A stretch of DNA of 64,000 bases from Agromyces sp. CF514 (GTDB lineage Bacteria; Actinomycetota; Actinomycetes; Actinomycetales; Microbacteriaceae): the NCBI RefSeq assembly GCF_900113185.1, contig NZ_FOZD01000001.1, positions 1,240,001 through 1,304,000 on the forward strand, given 5' to 3'. Each line of letters begins with the position of its first letter. Within the stretch, counting starts at the first letter, position 1. Shown here one piece after another: positions 1 to 8,412 of this stretch. Under the pieces are notes generated by a model. It did not search any database. It saw nothing but the letters and a program-made list of their open reading frames with translations, and had not been told where the DNA came from. The translations under genes were made by a program, and so were the position numbers.

Positions 1-1683
1 GACTGGCGCCAGGCCGCGGTGAACACGATCGCTGCGCTCGTGGCGATGATCCCGCTCGGACTCGTGCTCATGACGAGCATCGCGTTCGCGGTCGGCGCGG
101 TGAAGCTCGCCGGACAGCAGGTGCTCGTGCAGGAACTCGCCGCAGTCGAGGGCCTCGCGCGGGTCGACCTCATCTGCCTCGACAAGACCGGCACTCTGAC
201 CGAGGGCACCATCGCGTTCGACGCCGAGCACCCGGTCGACGGTGGCGTCACCCCAGACGGTTGGCGCCGCGCGCTCGCATGGGCCGGCGGCGATCCCGAG
301 GCGAACGCCACCGCCCGCTGTCTCGCCGAGGCGTACCGCGACGCACCCTCGCATGAGCCGATCGCACGCATCCCGTTCTCGTCCGCTCGCAAGTGGAGCG
401 CCTTCGAGTTCGCCGCCGGTTCGGATGCGGCGACGGATGCCCCGACGGATGCCGCGGGCAGCTGGGTGCTCGGCGGGCCCGAGATGGTCTTCCCCGACAA
501 CCGGCTCGCGGGCGATGCGCGCGAGCTCGCGGCATCCGGGCTCCGCACCCTCGTGCTCGCACACTCGACGTCGCCGCTCGACGAGGAGGCCGAGGCGCTT
601 CCGGCCGGGCTCACGCCGGTCGCGCTGCTGACCTTCCGCGAGCGCATCCGCACCGACGCCGCCGAGACGCTCGCGTACTTCGCCGAGCAGGGCGTCGCCG
701 TGCGCATCATCTCGGGCGACAACCCCGACACCGTCGCGGCCATCGCCCGGAGCGTCGGCCTCGACGCGGCGGTCGGGTTCGACGCGCGGCAGCTGCCCGA
801 GGACCCCGCGGAGCTGTCCGAGCTGCTGCAGCGGCACCTCGTGTTCGGCCGCGTGACGCCCCAGCAGAAGAAGGCCATCGTGGTCGCGCTGAAGGAGGCG
901 GGCCACACGGTCGCGATGACGGGCGACGGGGTGAACGACGCGCTCGCCATCAAGGAGGCCGACATGGGCATCGCGATGGAGTCGGGCGCCGCGGCCACCA
1001 AGGCGGTCGCGCGCATCGTGCTGCTCGACGGCCGGTTCTCGCACCTGCCGAGGGTCGTGGCCGAGGGGCGGCAGGTGATCGCGAACATCGAGCGCGTCTC
1101 GATGCTGTTCCTCACCAAGACCGTCTACGCAACGGGGCTGGCGGTGCTCTTCGGCCTGTTCGTGCTGCAGTTCCCCTTCCTGCCGCGCCAGTTGTCGGTC
1201 ATCGACGGGCTCACGATCGGCATCCCGGCGTTCTTCCTCGCGCTCATGCCCAACGCGCGCCGGTACGTGCCCGGCTTCCTGCGGCGATCGCTGAGCTTCG
1301 CGATCCCGACGGGCGTCGTCGTGGCGGTCGCGCTCTTCGTCTACAGCTGGTTGGCGACGCAGGCCGGCATCGGTCAGGACGAGCTGCGCACCGGATCCAC
1401 GCTGCTGCTGACCATCATCGGGCTCTGGATCCTCACGGTGCTCTCGCGTCCGATCGACGGCTGGAAGATCCTCATCATCGGGTCGATGATGCTCGGCCTG
1501 ATCCTCGTCTACTCGGTGCCGCTCGTCACGGAGTTCCTGGTCTTCGTCGATCCGTCGATCGTGACCGCCGCGCTCGTGCTCGTCGTGTCGGTCGTGAGCA
1601 TCGCGCTCATCGAGGTGATCAGGTTCGTGCACCTGCGCTACGTGCGAAGAACCGCGCGGTTCGACCCGTCCACAGCACCGTGA
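1..1683 (+). CDS. Cation-translocating P-type ATPase, C-terminal part (CtpE-like)
   Basis: This is the C-terminal part of a cation-pumping P-type ATPase; its start lies before the window. The visible 560 residues read in frame from base 1. They begin in the membrane segment before the phosphorylation domain (MIPLGL, where many relatives have PEGL). The phospho-acceptor motif DKTGT has its aspartate at visible residue 61, the hinge motif TGDGVND is at residues 307-313, and about six hydrophobic segments end the protein. The order of motifs and the stretch QELAAVEGLARVDLICLD resemble the mycobacterial CtpE group, which is linked to calcium uptake. I infer the ion only from that likeness. The last 65 bases overlap the convergent gene on the other strand. 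Confidence 0.9.
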   Translation, partial: DWRQAAVNTIAALVAMIPLGLVLMTSIAFAVGAVKLAGQQVLVQELAAVEGLARVDLICLDKTGTLTEGTIAFDAEHPVDGGVTPDGWRRALAWAGGDPEANATARCLAEAYRDAPSHEPIARIPFSSARKWSAFEFAAGSDAATDAPTDAAGSWVLGGPEMVFPDNRLAGDARELAASGLRTLVLAHSTSPLDEEAEALPAGLTPVALLTFRERIRTDAAETLAYFAEQGVAVRIISGDNPDTVAAIARSVGLDAAVGFDARQLPEDPAELSELLQRHLVFGRVTPQQKKAIVVALKEAGHTVAMTGDGVNDALAIKEADMGIAMESGAAATKAVARIVLLDGRFSHLPRVVAEGRQVIANIERVSMLFLTKTVYATGLAVLFGLFVLQFPFLPRQLSVIDGLTIGIPAFFLALMPNARRYVPGFLRRSLSFAIPTGVVVAVALFVYSWLATQAGIGQDELRTGSTLLLTIIGLWILTVLSRPIDGWKILIIGSMMLGLILVYSVPLVTEFLVFVDPSIVTAALVLVVSVVSIALIEVIRFVHLRYVRRTARFDPSTAP

Positions 1684-2098
1684 TCGCGCCGGCCACGAGC
1701 ACGAGGTCCACGATCACGAACCATTGATCCGGCGAGGCGATCAGGATGACCGCGTCGAGTGCGATCGTCAGGCCGAGCAGGACGGTCACGAGCACGCGGG
1801 CGTCGCGCCTCGCACGCGTGAGCCCGGCGGCGATCGTGATCACGAACAGGCCGAGCAGCACGACGCAGGCCCCCACGACGGTGACGACGAAGCGTTCGCT
1901 CGCGCTCGTGTCGGGCAGGTAGCGGCCGAACATCACCGCGATGCCCGCGACGATCTGCGCGATGCCCGTGACGTACCCGAGCACGACCGCCACGACGAGC
2001 TCTGCGGGCGGGCGGTGCGGCGCGTGACGCAGACCCGTCTCGACCTCGACGGCCGGTTCGTCCGGCGGGTCGAGCGTCGGATCGGACTGGTCGCTCAT
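1619..2098 (-). CDS. Small four-span membrane protein, function unknown
   Basis: A 159-residue protein with a hydrophilic acidic N-terminus (about 30 residues) followed by four hydrophobic segments, so probably an integral membrane protein with both ends on one side. I do not recognise a functional family. The ATG start is supported by a TAGGGT box whose last base lies seven bases before it on the minus strand, as expected for a leaderless transcript. Its 3' end overlaps the 3' end of the convergent P-type ATPase gene by 65 bases, so the last 20 or so residues of both proteins are encoded by the same DNA. Confidence 0.7.
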   Translation of the reverse strand: MSDQSDPTLDPPDEPAVEVETGLRHAPHRPPAELVVAVVLGYVTGIAQIVAGIAVMFGRYLPDTSASERFVVTVVGACVVLLGLFVITIAAGLTRARRDARVLVTVLLGLTIALDAVILIASPDQWFVIVDLVLVAGAITVLWTGRTARFFARSAGART

Positions 2099-2240
2099 AC
2101 CGGCGACCCTAGCCGAGTCCGTCCAGCCCGTACGAGCGAATCCGCGACGTCCTCGAGCAGGCGCCCTCGCTCTGGGGGCTTCTCGTGAGGATTTGTCAGG
2201 TTATAGGATCTGGTCGTCATCAGCCCCGGGGGGAGGTTCG

Positions 2241-5111
2241 ATGAACCGGCAGCCGACGGTGCTCGAACTGCGGGTCCACGGGATCGCCAACGCGCCGCCT
2301 GCGGCGATGCTCTGCGTCGCCGAAGACGAGGTTGTTCGCGTCGACGGCGACGAATTCGGTTCGTTCTGGATGGCTGCCGACCCTCCGGAAGACGAATCGG
2401 ACCTCCGTACCGAGGCCTACTCGTGGGGCAATCTCGCCCGTAGTGGCGGCTCGGCACTCGCGGTGATCAGTCGTGCACTCGTGCACCTCGGTTGGCTCTT
2501 CGTGCTCCCGTTCGGGCTGTGCAATCTCGCATACTGGGCCAGACGCCAGATCCCCGGCGAGGAAGCCAGCTCCCGATGGTGGGACGGCGGGCCCGGAGCG
2601 ATCGCCATCCGCATGTTCGCTGTCCTCCAGACACTTTTCTACGTCGTCGCCTTCATGTCGGTGAGCGTCGACCTGATCGCGGTCCAGTGCCTCCGCGATC
2701 ACCAGCCGTGTGCTGCTTTGCCCGGGTGGCTCGACGGCATCGCAGCCCTCGGCCCGTTGCAACGGTCCGCCGTGTTCGGCATCCTCCCGATACTGGTCAT
2801 CCTCGTGATCTACCTGATCGGGCTGCGGGCGAGAGGACAGTTCGACCCGAACCGCGACGTCTCCGACACGATCACCCGGACGGAGGCCGCGGAGGATCGG
2901 AAGCAGCGAAGCAACGCACTGCGCTGGATGCGCGGCGAACGCCCGAAGCCGGGGGAGTTCCCGCCGCTGCTCGAATCGAAGGGGTTCTGGCGCCGTTCGA
3001 AGGTGGCGCATACCTCAGAACGTGCGCACTTCGCTGCATCGATCGCGCTCGTGCTGTTCCTGCTCGCCTGGGATGCGTGGATCGGGGCGGCGGGCAACGG
3101 GCATGAGTGGGACCCGGCGTCCTGGTTGTCGCTGGATCCGGCTGGGCACTTGGTGCCGCTCATCGGTGTCCTCGCGGGGGCCGCGCTGCTCGCTGGATCG
3201 CTGGTCATGACCGCGGCCGCCGGACTGTCCAACGCCCGGTGGTCGACGAGATCCAAGCGTGCGTGGTCGTCCGTCCTCCTCGTCGGTTCGGTCTGCGCCT
3301 ACCTGGCTTGGCTGATCTGGACGTTCATGCCCGACTCGACCGATGTCCCTGACGACGGCAAGGCACTCGGCCTGGCGATCGCCCCGGGGGTCATCAGCAC
3401 GATCTGCGCCCTCATCGCCGTCGCCAGCCTGACATGGGGCTACGGCTGGCAGCGACCGATCGCGTGGGTGCTGCTTACCGGCGCCTTCGTCTCGGTCGTC
3501 GTGGCGGAGGTCTGGCGCGAGCAGTTCGGCTCGGCATGGCAGCGCTGGTGGTCGATCGCCGCGATCGGGTTGACACTCCTCGCCGTGATCGCCGGCTACA
3601 CCTTGCACTCGAGGCACGAAAAGACGGCGAGGAGGCTACTCGGATGGCACGGGAACGCAGCAGCGGTCGCGTTGCTGGTCGCGCTCTTCGCGTCACTCGT
3701 CATCACCAGCCTGATGGTCGTCGGGGCATACGCCTGGCTCGCAGCGCCCGCGGGATCGCCGAAGATCAGCGGATTCCGTCGAGCGATCCTCGAGCCCGGT
3801 GAACCACCGCTCGATCCGCCGCTCTTCTACCAGCGCTTTGCTGCGAGCCTCGTCGCGATCCTCGGCATCCTCATCGTCGTCGTGGCCATCGGGGCCAGCA
3901 GTGCCCTGCGCCGTTATGCGCGGTTCACCGTGCCGACCCTCAGACCTCCTGCCGCGAACGCCGCGACCTCGCCGGACCGCAATCGTGCCGGAACGGCCGA
4001 TCCGACGGCCGACTACCCCCGAGGGCTCAAGGACCATGACGAGAAGGATCGCAAGGTCGTCTCGGCGCGAAGAGTCGCGAGCCTCGCGCACCGAGGCGAG
4101 CCGATGCTGCGGTTGCTCGCGATCCTCACCGCGGTCGCATTGGTGCCGCTCGCGGTTCCATACGCCGCCGAATACCTTGCAGGCCAGGAATTCTGGCAAC
4201 GGCTGACGGACCTATCGTCTTGGGCGCTCGGGCTTCTCTCGCTGGCAGCGGTGGCGTGGGTCGTCACGAACGCGGCCACGTCCACCGAACGACCACTCGG
4301 ATTGGTCTGGGACATCATCTGCTTCTTTCCGCGGGCCGGCCACCCGTTCACGCCGCCGTGCTACGCGGAGCGCACCGTGCCAGAGATGCAGGAGCGCCTC
4401 GGCGAATGGCTCCATGGCGAAGGCTCGGAGGGTCGTCGGGTCATCATCGCGGCGCACTCGATGGGTGCGACGCTCGCTGTCGCGGCAATTTTCGCCATGC
4501 ACGGCGCTGAATTGGAGGAGGCCCAGCGTCGGCGGGAGGCCGGAGAGCCGCTCGGGCCCCCCGATACGTCGCGCATCGCATTGCTCACCTACGGCGTGCA
4601 GCTCCGCGCATACTTCAGCAGGTTCTTCCCGGAGGTTTTCGGAGCCCGGGTGCTCGGGGTACACGGAACGGTCGGTCCGAAGCTGTTCGCGCTCGACCCA
4701 TGGGAGGAGCAGGTCCGACGTGAGTGGATCGACCGCCAGCAACCGATCCCCGCGCCGGAGGAACCGCCATCGCTGGTCGATCTGCTCGGCGGCGACCTTC
4801 AATCAAGACAGGCACCGCGTTGGCGGAGCCTCTGGCGCCGCACCGACTACCTCGGATTCCCGGTGTCGAGTTATCGATCGAAGGGGAACCTGATCGACCG
4901 CGGCGCGACCGAACGTGCACCGAGGACCTACCTGTGGACCGTCGCCCGCCACAACGGGTATCTCGACACTCAGCAGTACCGGCTCGCTCGGGCGGAACTG
5001 CTGGCGATGTTCACGGCCACGCGCAGGCGGCGCGGTGGCAGCCGCACCGGTCGACTCCTGAGTCGGCCCGACTCATCGACGCCATCACCGCAGCACACGT
5101 CGACGGTGTGA
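2241..5111 (+). CDS. Large multi-span membrane protein with lipase-like alpha/beta-hydrolase domain
   Basis: A 956-residue protein. The start is ATG at 2241, because a strong Shine-Dalgarno (GGGGGGAGG) sits just before it. The N-terminus reads LELRVHGIANAPP, typical of the first strand and loop of an alpha/beta hydrolase. About 13 hydrophobic segments follow between roughly residues 75 and 690. A cytosolic or periplasmic C-terminal domain then carries AAHSMGATLAVAA, with the likely nucleophile serine near residue 740. So the hydrolase fold appears split around a large membrane domain. Family knowledge suggests an esterase or lipase acting at the membrane; the substrate is unknown. It stands alone, with no operon partner visible on the same strand within 100 bases. 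Confidence 0.75.
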   Translation: MNRQPTVLELRVHGIANAPPAAMLCVAEDEVVRVDGDEFGSFWMAADPPEDESDLRTEAYSWGNLARSGGSALAVISRALVHLGWLFVLPFGLCNLAYWARRQIPGEEASSRWWDGGPGAIAIRMFAVLQTLFYVVAFMSVSVDLIAVQCLRDHQPCAALPGWLDGIAALGPLQRSAVFGILPILVILVIYLIGLRARGQFDPNRDVSDTITRTEAAEDRKQRSNALRWMRGERPKPGEFPPLLESKGFWRRSKVAHTSERAHFAASIALVLFLLAWDAWIGAAGNGHEWDPASWLSLDPAGHLVPLIGVLAGAALLAGSLVMTAAAGLSNARWSTRSKRAWSSVLLVGSVCAYLAWLIWTFMPDSTDVPDDGKALGLAIAPGVISTICALIAVASLTWGYGWQRPIAWVLLTGAFVSVVVAEVWREQFGSAWQRWWSIAAIGLTLLAVIAGYTLHSRHEKTARRLLGWHGNAAAVALLVALFASLVITSLMVVGAYAWLAAPAGSPKISGFRRAILEPGEPPLDPPLFYQRFAASLVAILGILIVVVAIGASSALRRYARFTVPTLRPPAANAATSPDRNRAGTADPTADYPRGLKDHDEKDRKVVSARRVASLAHRGEPMLRLLAILTAVALVPLAVPYAAEYLAGQEFWQRLTDLSSWALGLLSLAAVAWVVTNAATSTERPLGLVWDIICFFPRAGHPFTPPCYAERTVPEMQERLGEWLHGEGSEGRRVIIAAHSMGATLAVAAIFAMHGAELEEAQRRREAGEPLGPPDTSRIALLTYGVQLRAYFSRFFPEVFGARVLGVHGTVGPKLFALDPWEEQVRREWIDRQQPIPAPEEPPSLVDLLGGDLQSRQAPRWRSLWRRTDYLGFPVSSYRSKGNLIDRGATERAPRTYLWTVARHNGYLDTQQYRLARAELLAMFTATRRRRGGSRTGRLLSRPDSSTPSPQHTSTV

Positions 5112-5151
5112 CGGTTACCGGGCCCTCGTCCCAACGTTCCTCCACGACGGA

Positions 5152-5178
5152 TGTCACACGCGCGCGTCGGCTGGTGTC
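5152..5178 (+). promoter_or_regulatory. Candidate ECF41-type promoter for the CMD/sigma operon
   Basis: TGTCACA at 5152-5158, a 16-base spacer, then TGTC at 5175-5178. The published ECF41 promoter is TGTCACA, 16 bases, CGTC, so only one base differs. It lies about 60 bases before the CMD gene that is coupled to an ECF41 sigma gene, which fits autoregulation. Confidence 0.5.
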
Positions 5179-5239
5179 TCCATGTCGACGGATCATCCGG
5201 GAACCGAACCCCGGCCGTCGATGATCGCAGGAGGACACG

Positions 5240-5860
5240 ATGACCACCCAGACCCGCATCCCCCCGACCGAGCTGACCGGAGTCTTCGGCGCCGTCGTGA
5301 AGGTCGCCGCCCGCCGCATGCTCGGCCGGGTGCCCGATTCGATGGGCGTGCTCGCGCATCATCCCGCGCTCATGCGGGCATCGATGGGCATCGGCCGCAA
5401 GGTCGAGGCGATGCACGAGCTCGACCGGAACCTCGCGAGCTACGCCGTGATGGCGACGGCCGCGACGATCGGCTGCAGCTGGTGCCTCGACTTCAACTAC
5501 TACAAGGCGCACAACGAGGGCCTCGACGAGGACAAGGCCCGGGAGGTGCCGAACTGGCGTGCATCCACCGCGTTCACCCCGCTCGAACGCGACGTCATGG
5601 AGTACGCCGAGGCGATGAGCCAGACCCCGCCTGCCGTCACCGACGAGCTCTCGGCCGCGCTGCTCGCGGCACTCGGGCCGGCAGCGCTCATCGAGCTCAC
5701 CGCCAAGGTCGCGTTCATGAACATGAGCTCGCGCATGAACGTGGCGCTCGGCATCCACTCCGAGGGCTACGCCGACGCGTGCGAGCTGCCCCCGCTCGCG
5801 CAGCGCGCGACGGTCGCATCGACGGATGCCGCGGCATCCGTCGTAGGCTCTGGCTCATGA
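5240..5860 (+). CDS. Carboxymuconolactone decarboxylase (AhpD-like) family protein
   Basis: A 206-residue AhpD/CMD-fold protein, usually a thiol-based peroxidase or disulfide reductase. The redox pair is CSWC at residues 79-82, followed by a histidine in YYKAH, the standard arrangement of the family. The start is ATG at 5240 with GGAGG a few bases ahead. The stop codon overlaps the ATG of the next gene (ATGA), so it is translationally coupled to an ECF41 sigma factor. CMD-type genes are the commonest genomic partner and regulatory target of ECF41 factors, so it probably answers to that factor. The last 40 bases contain a perfect 22-bp palindrome. Confidence 0.9.
   Translation: MTTQTRIPPTELTGVFGAVVKVAARRMLGRVPDSMGVLAHHPALMRASMGIGRKVEAMHELDRNLASYAVMATAATIGCSWCLDFNYYKAHNEGLDEDKAREVPNWRASTAFTPLERDVMEYAEAMSQTPPAVTDELSAALLAALGPAALIELTAKVAFMNMSSRMNVALGIHSEGYADACELPPLAQRATVASTDAAASVVGSGS
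5821..5842. repeat. Perfect 22-bp palindrome inside the CMD gene
   Basis: GACGGATGCC followed by GCGGCATCC and GTC makes a perfect 22-bp dyad across codons for Thr-Asp-Ala-Ala-Ala-Ser-Val. It is the full palindromic form of the GGATGCC string that recurs through the whole window. It lies just before the TAGGCT box and ATG of the sigma gene. Confidence 0.75.
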
Positions 5861-6735
5861 TCGACGACGACCCGTTCGTCACCCATCGTGGGCTGCTCTT
5901 CACGGTGGCCTACGAGATGCTCGGCTCCGCGGCCGACGCCGAAGACGTGCTGCAGGAGTCGTGGCTGCGCTGGGATGCGACCGACCGCAGCGAGGTGCGC
6001 GACCCTCGCGCGTACCTGGTGCGCGTCGTGACGCGACAGGCGCTGAACCACCTGCGCGCGAGGGCGCGCCTTCGCGAGTCGTACGTGGGGGAGTGGCTGC
6101 CCGAGCCTCTGCTCACGAGCCCGGATGTCGCCGACGACGTCGAGCTCGCCGAGAGCGTCTCGATCGCGATGCTCACGGTGCTCGAGACCCTCGGGCCGAC
6201 CGAGCGCGCGGTGTTCGTGCTGCGGGAGGTCTTCGACGTGCCGTACGACGAGATCGCATCGGCCGTCGACAAGTCCCCGGCGGCGGTGCGGCAGATCGCG
6301 CACCGCGCGAAGGAGCACGTCGCCGCACGGCGACCGCGGGTGACGGTCGAGCGCGCCGAGCAGGAGGCCGTCGTCGCCCGGTTCGTCGCGGCCGTGAACT
6401 CGGGCGACCTCCAGGGCCTCATGGACGTGCTCGCGCCCGACGTGGTGTCGGTCGCCGACGGCGGCGGGTTCGTGAAGGGCGCCGCGCGCCGCCCCATCGT
6501 CGGGGCCGACAAGATCGCCCGCTACCTGCTCGGCGGGCTCGCGAAGCTCGGGCTGCCGTTCGAGGCGCGGCCGACGTGGGTGAACGGGCATCCGGCGATC
6601 CGTGGAGAGGTCGACGGCGCACTCGCCGGAGCCATCTGCTTCGAGGTCGAGGGCGGGCGCATCACGCGCATCTTCTCGATCGCGAACCCGCACAAGCTGG
6701 GTCGGCTCGACGCCGAGGCGTCGTTGGTGCGGTGA
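5857..6735 (+). CDS. ECF41-family RNA polymerase sigma factor with SnoaL-like C-terminal domain
   Basis: A 292-residue extracytoplasmic-function sigma factor. Region 2 (roughly residues 8-72) and region 4 (about 105-160) recruit RNA polymerase and read the promoter. A SnoaL-like extension of about 125 residues follows. Three signatures of the ECF41 group are present: WLPEP at 80-84 between the sigma regions, DGGG at 201-204, and NPHKL at 277-281 (usually NPDKL). In this group the extension, not an anti-sigma factor, tunes activity. The ATG overlaps the stop of the CMD gene, and a TAGGCT box lies seven bases ahead, so a second, leaderless transcript is possible. Mycobacterial SigJ belongs to the same group. 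Confidence 0.92.
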   Translation: MIDDDPFVTHRGLLFTVAYEMLGSAADAEDVLQESWLRWDATDRSEVRDPRAYLVRVVTRQALNHLRARARLRESYVGEWLPEPLLTSPDVADDVELAESVSIAMLTVLETLGPTERAVFVLREVFDVPYDEIASAVDKSPAAVRQIAHRAKEHVAARRPRVTVERAEQEAVVARFVAAVNSGDLQGLMDVLAPDVVSVADGGGFVKGAARRPIVGADKIARYLLGGLAKLGLPFEARPTWVNGHPAIRGEVDGALAGAICFEVEGGRITRIFSIANPHKLGRLDAEASLVR

Positions 6736-6809
6736 CGGAGGGCTGCTGGGCCCTGCACGGCGCTGCGCAACCCCGTGACGCGGCGTGCCCGCCCGGGCAT
6801 CATGGTCGC

Positions 6810-7718
6810 ATGCGCGATCAGGCCGGAGTGACGGATGCCGCGTTGCGAGCGCTGCGCGTCGAGCGTCCCGACGGCGCCGTGCTCGCGACCGAGGTCGCGG
6901 GTGACGCCCGGCATCCGCTCGTCCTGCTCGTCGCCGGCGCCGAGTGCTCGATGGACTGGTGGCGGCCGGAGTTCTGCGGCGCGATCGTCGAGCGCGGATT
7001 CCGCGTGGCGCGCTACGACCAGCGCGGCACGGGCCGCACCACCCGCGGCCGTGCGGGAGAGCGGCTGGGCGGGCTCGGCACGGCGGTCGACGACGCGATC
7101 GCGGTGCTCGAGGCGGTCGCGGAGGTCGACGGATGCCGCGCGCAGGCGCACTGGCTCGGACTCTCGGCCGGCGGGTTCGCGGTGCAGGTGGTGGCGATCG
7201 AGCATCCGGGACTCGTGCTGTCGCTCACGCTCATCGCCACCCGACCGGCGAGCCCGTACGACCCGGATGTCGACCTGCCTCCGGTCTCGGAGCGCATGAT
7301 GCGCGCGTGGGCCGACCCGGTGCCCGAGCCGGATTGGGCCGACGAGGCATCTGTCGTCGAGTACCACGTCGACGTCGACCGCGCCTACGCCGGAACGGAG
7401 TTCGACGAGGCGCACGAACGCGCCATCTGGACCGCGACCGTGCGCAGGTCGCCCGATCGCCACCGTGACGAGCCGGAGCCCGACGTCATCGTCGAGCCGG
7501 CGCGCTGGCGCGAGCGGCTCTCGGAGATCCGCGTGCCGACGACCGTGCTGCACGGCACCGATGACCCGCTGTTCCCGATCGGCAACGGGGAGGCGCTCGC
7601 CGCGGACATCCCCGGAGCCCGGTTCGTCGCCCTCGACGGGGTCGGTCACGAGTTGCCGCCCCGAGCGTGGCCGCCCGTGATCGCGGCCGTCACCGCGTCG
7701 GCACGAGCCGTGCGGTGA
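6810..7718 (+). CDS. Alpha/beta hydrolase
   Basis: A 302-residue cytosolic alpha/beta hydrolase. Visible features are the oxyanion-loop region VLLVAGAECSMDWW, the strand YDQRGTGRTT, the nucleophile elbow GLSAGG (serine near residue 126), an acidic residue in LHGTDDPLFP, and the catalytic histidine in VGHELPP near the C-terminus. Esterases, haloperoxidase-like enzymes and epoxide hydrolases share this pattern, so the substrate cannot be named. ATG at 6810 is chosen because homology begins directly after it. It follows the ECF41 gene on the same strand with a 74-base gap and may be part of its regulon. Confidence 0.85.
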   Translation: MRDQAGVTDAALRALRVERPDGAVLATEVAGDARHPLVLLVAGAECSMDWWRPEFCGAIVERGFRVARYDQRGTGRTTRGRAGERLGGLGTAVDDAIAVLEAVAEVDGCRAQAHWLGLSAGGFAVQVVAIEHPGLVLSLTLIATRPASPYDPDVDLPPVSERMMRAWADPVPEPDWADEASVVEYHVDVDRAYAGTEFDEAHERAIWTATVRRSPDRHRDEPEPDVIVEPARWRERLSEIRVPTTVLHGTDDPLFPIGNGEALAADIPGARFVALDGVGHELPPRAWPPVIAAVTASARAVR

Positions 7719-7729
7719 GCATCCGGGTT

Positions 7730-7767
7730 AGACAAGAGATTTTGTCTTGACAAATTCATTTGTCAAG
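7730..7767. promoter_or_regulatory. Tandem inverted-repeat operator before the DHFR-like/ArsR operon
   Basis: A perfect dyad CTTGACAAAT-TC-ATTTGTCAAG lies at 7746-7767, preceded by AGACAA (7730-7735) and TTGTCT (7742-7747). The half-sites GACAA and TTGTC thus alternate four times in an unusually AT-rich stretch. The ArsR-family product of this operon is the obvious candidate ligand. TTGACA at 7747-7752 could double as a -35 box; I see no convincing -10. Confidence 0.65.
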
Positions 7768-7836
7768 AGGAGACTCGTCCTGTGAGCACGGACCGGGGGG
7801 ATTCCGGCGGAGGCCCACCCGACACGGAGGTCGATC

Positions 7837-8412
7837 ATGCGAACAGTGACTCTCGGAATGAACGTGTCCCTCGACGGATACGTCGCCACCGACGACGGCG
7901 GGCTCGACTGGGTCTTCCCGAACTTCAGCCCCGAACTCATGGCCTCGACGCAGCAGGTGCTCGGCGGCCTCGACACGGTGCTCATGGGCCGCAAGAACTA
8001 CGAGGGCCAGGCCGAGAGCTGGGCGAACGCCGACGGGCCGATCGCCGAGGTCATGAACGGCGTGCAGAAGGTCGTCTTCTCGAAGACGCTCGAACGCGCG
8101 AGCTGGGTCAACTCCACGCTCGCCACCGCGGCGCCCGAAGACGAGATCCCGCGGCTCAAGGCGCTGCCGGGCGGCCCCATCGGGGCCTCGGGAGGTGCGG
8201 CGTTCGCCCAGTACCTCTCGTCGCACGGGCTGATCGACGAGTACCGGCTCACGGTGCATCCGGTGGTGCTCGGCAGTGGCCTGCCGCTGTTCACGACGCG
8301 CATCGCGTTCGACCTCGTCGACGCGGTCGAGTACCCCAACGGGGTCACGGTGCGCACGCTGCGGCCGAAGGCCGGCGATGCTGCCGGCGAGACCCGGGCC
8401 TCCGGCGCATGA
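7837..8412 (+). CDS. Dihydrofolate reductase-like (RibD C-terminal domain) protein
   Basis: A 191-residue protein of the RibD C-terminal/DHFR-like family. It begins MRTVTLGMNVSLDGYVA, the family's usual first strand, and has a GGAAFAQYL dinucleotide-binding loop and the conserved C-terminal region HPVVLGSGLPLF. Members resemble NADPH-dependent reductases of pterin or pyrimidine rings, but most small actinobacterial ones have no proven substrate. The ATG at 7837 has GGAGG eight bases ahead. A GTG at 7782 in another frame was not used. The stop overlaps the start of an ArsR regulator (ATGA). Two more members of the family lie at 9861 and 19622. Confidence 0.88.
   Translation: MRTVTLGMNVSLDGYVATDDGGLDWVFPNFSPELMASTQQVLGGLDTVLMGRKNYEGQAESWANADGPIAEVMNGVQKVVFSKTLERASWVNSTLATAAPEDEIPRLKALPGGPIGASGGAAFAQYLSSHGLIDEYRLTVHPVVLGSGLPLFTTRIAFDLVDAVEYPNGVTVRTLRPKAGDAAGETRASGA

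Noticed and set aside
393-1727. Long arginine-rich + strand frame overlapping the P-type ATPase
   Set aside because: Composition is that of a shifted frame and it lies wholly over a recognised enzyme.
5182-5856. Upstream extension of the sigma factor frame
   Set aside because: The extension overlaps the CMD gene in another frame and reads as Arg-rich noise; the ATGA junction gives the normal ECF41 length.
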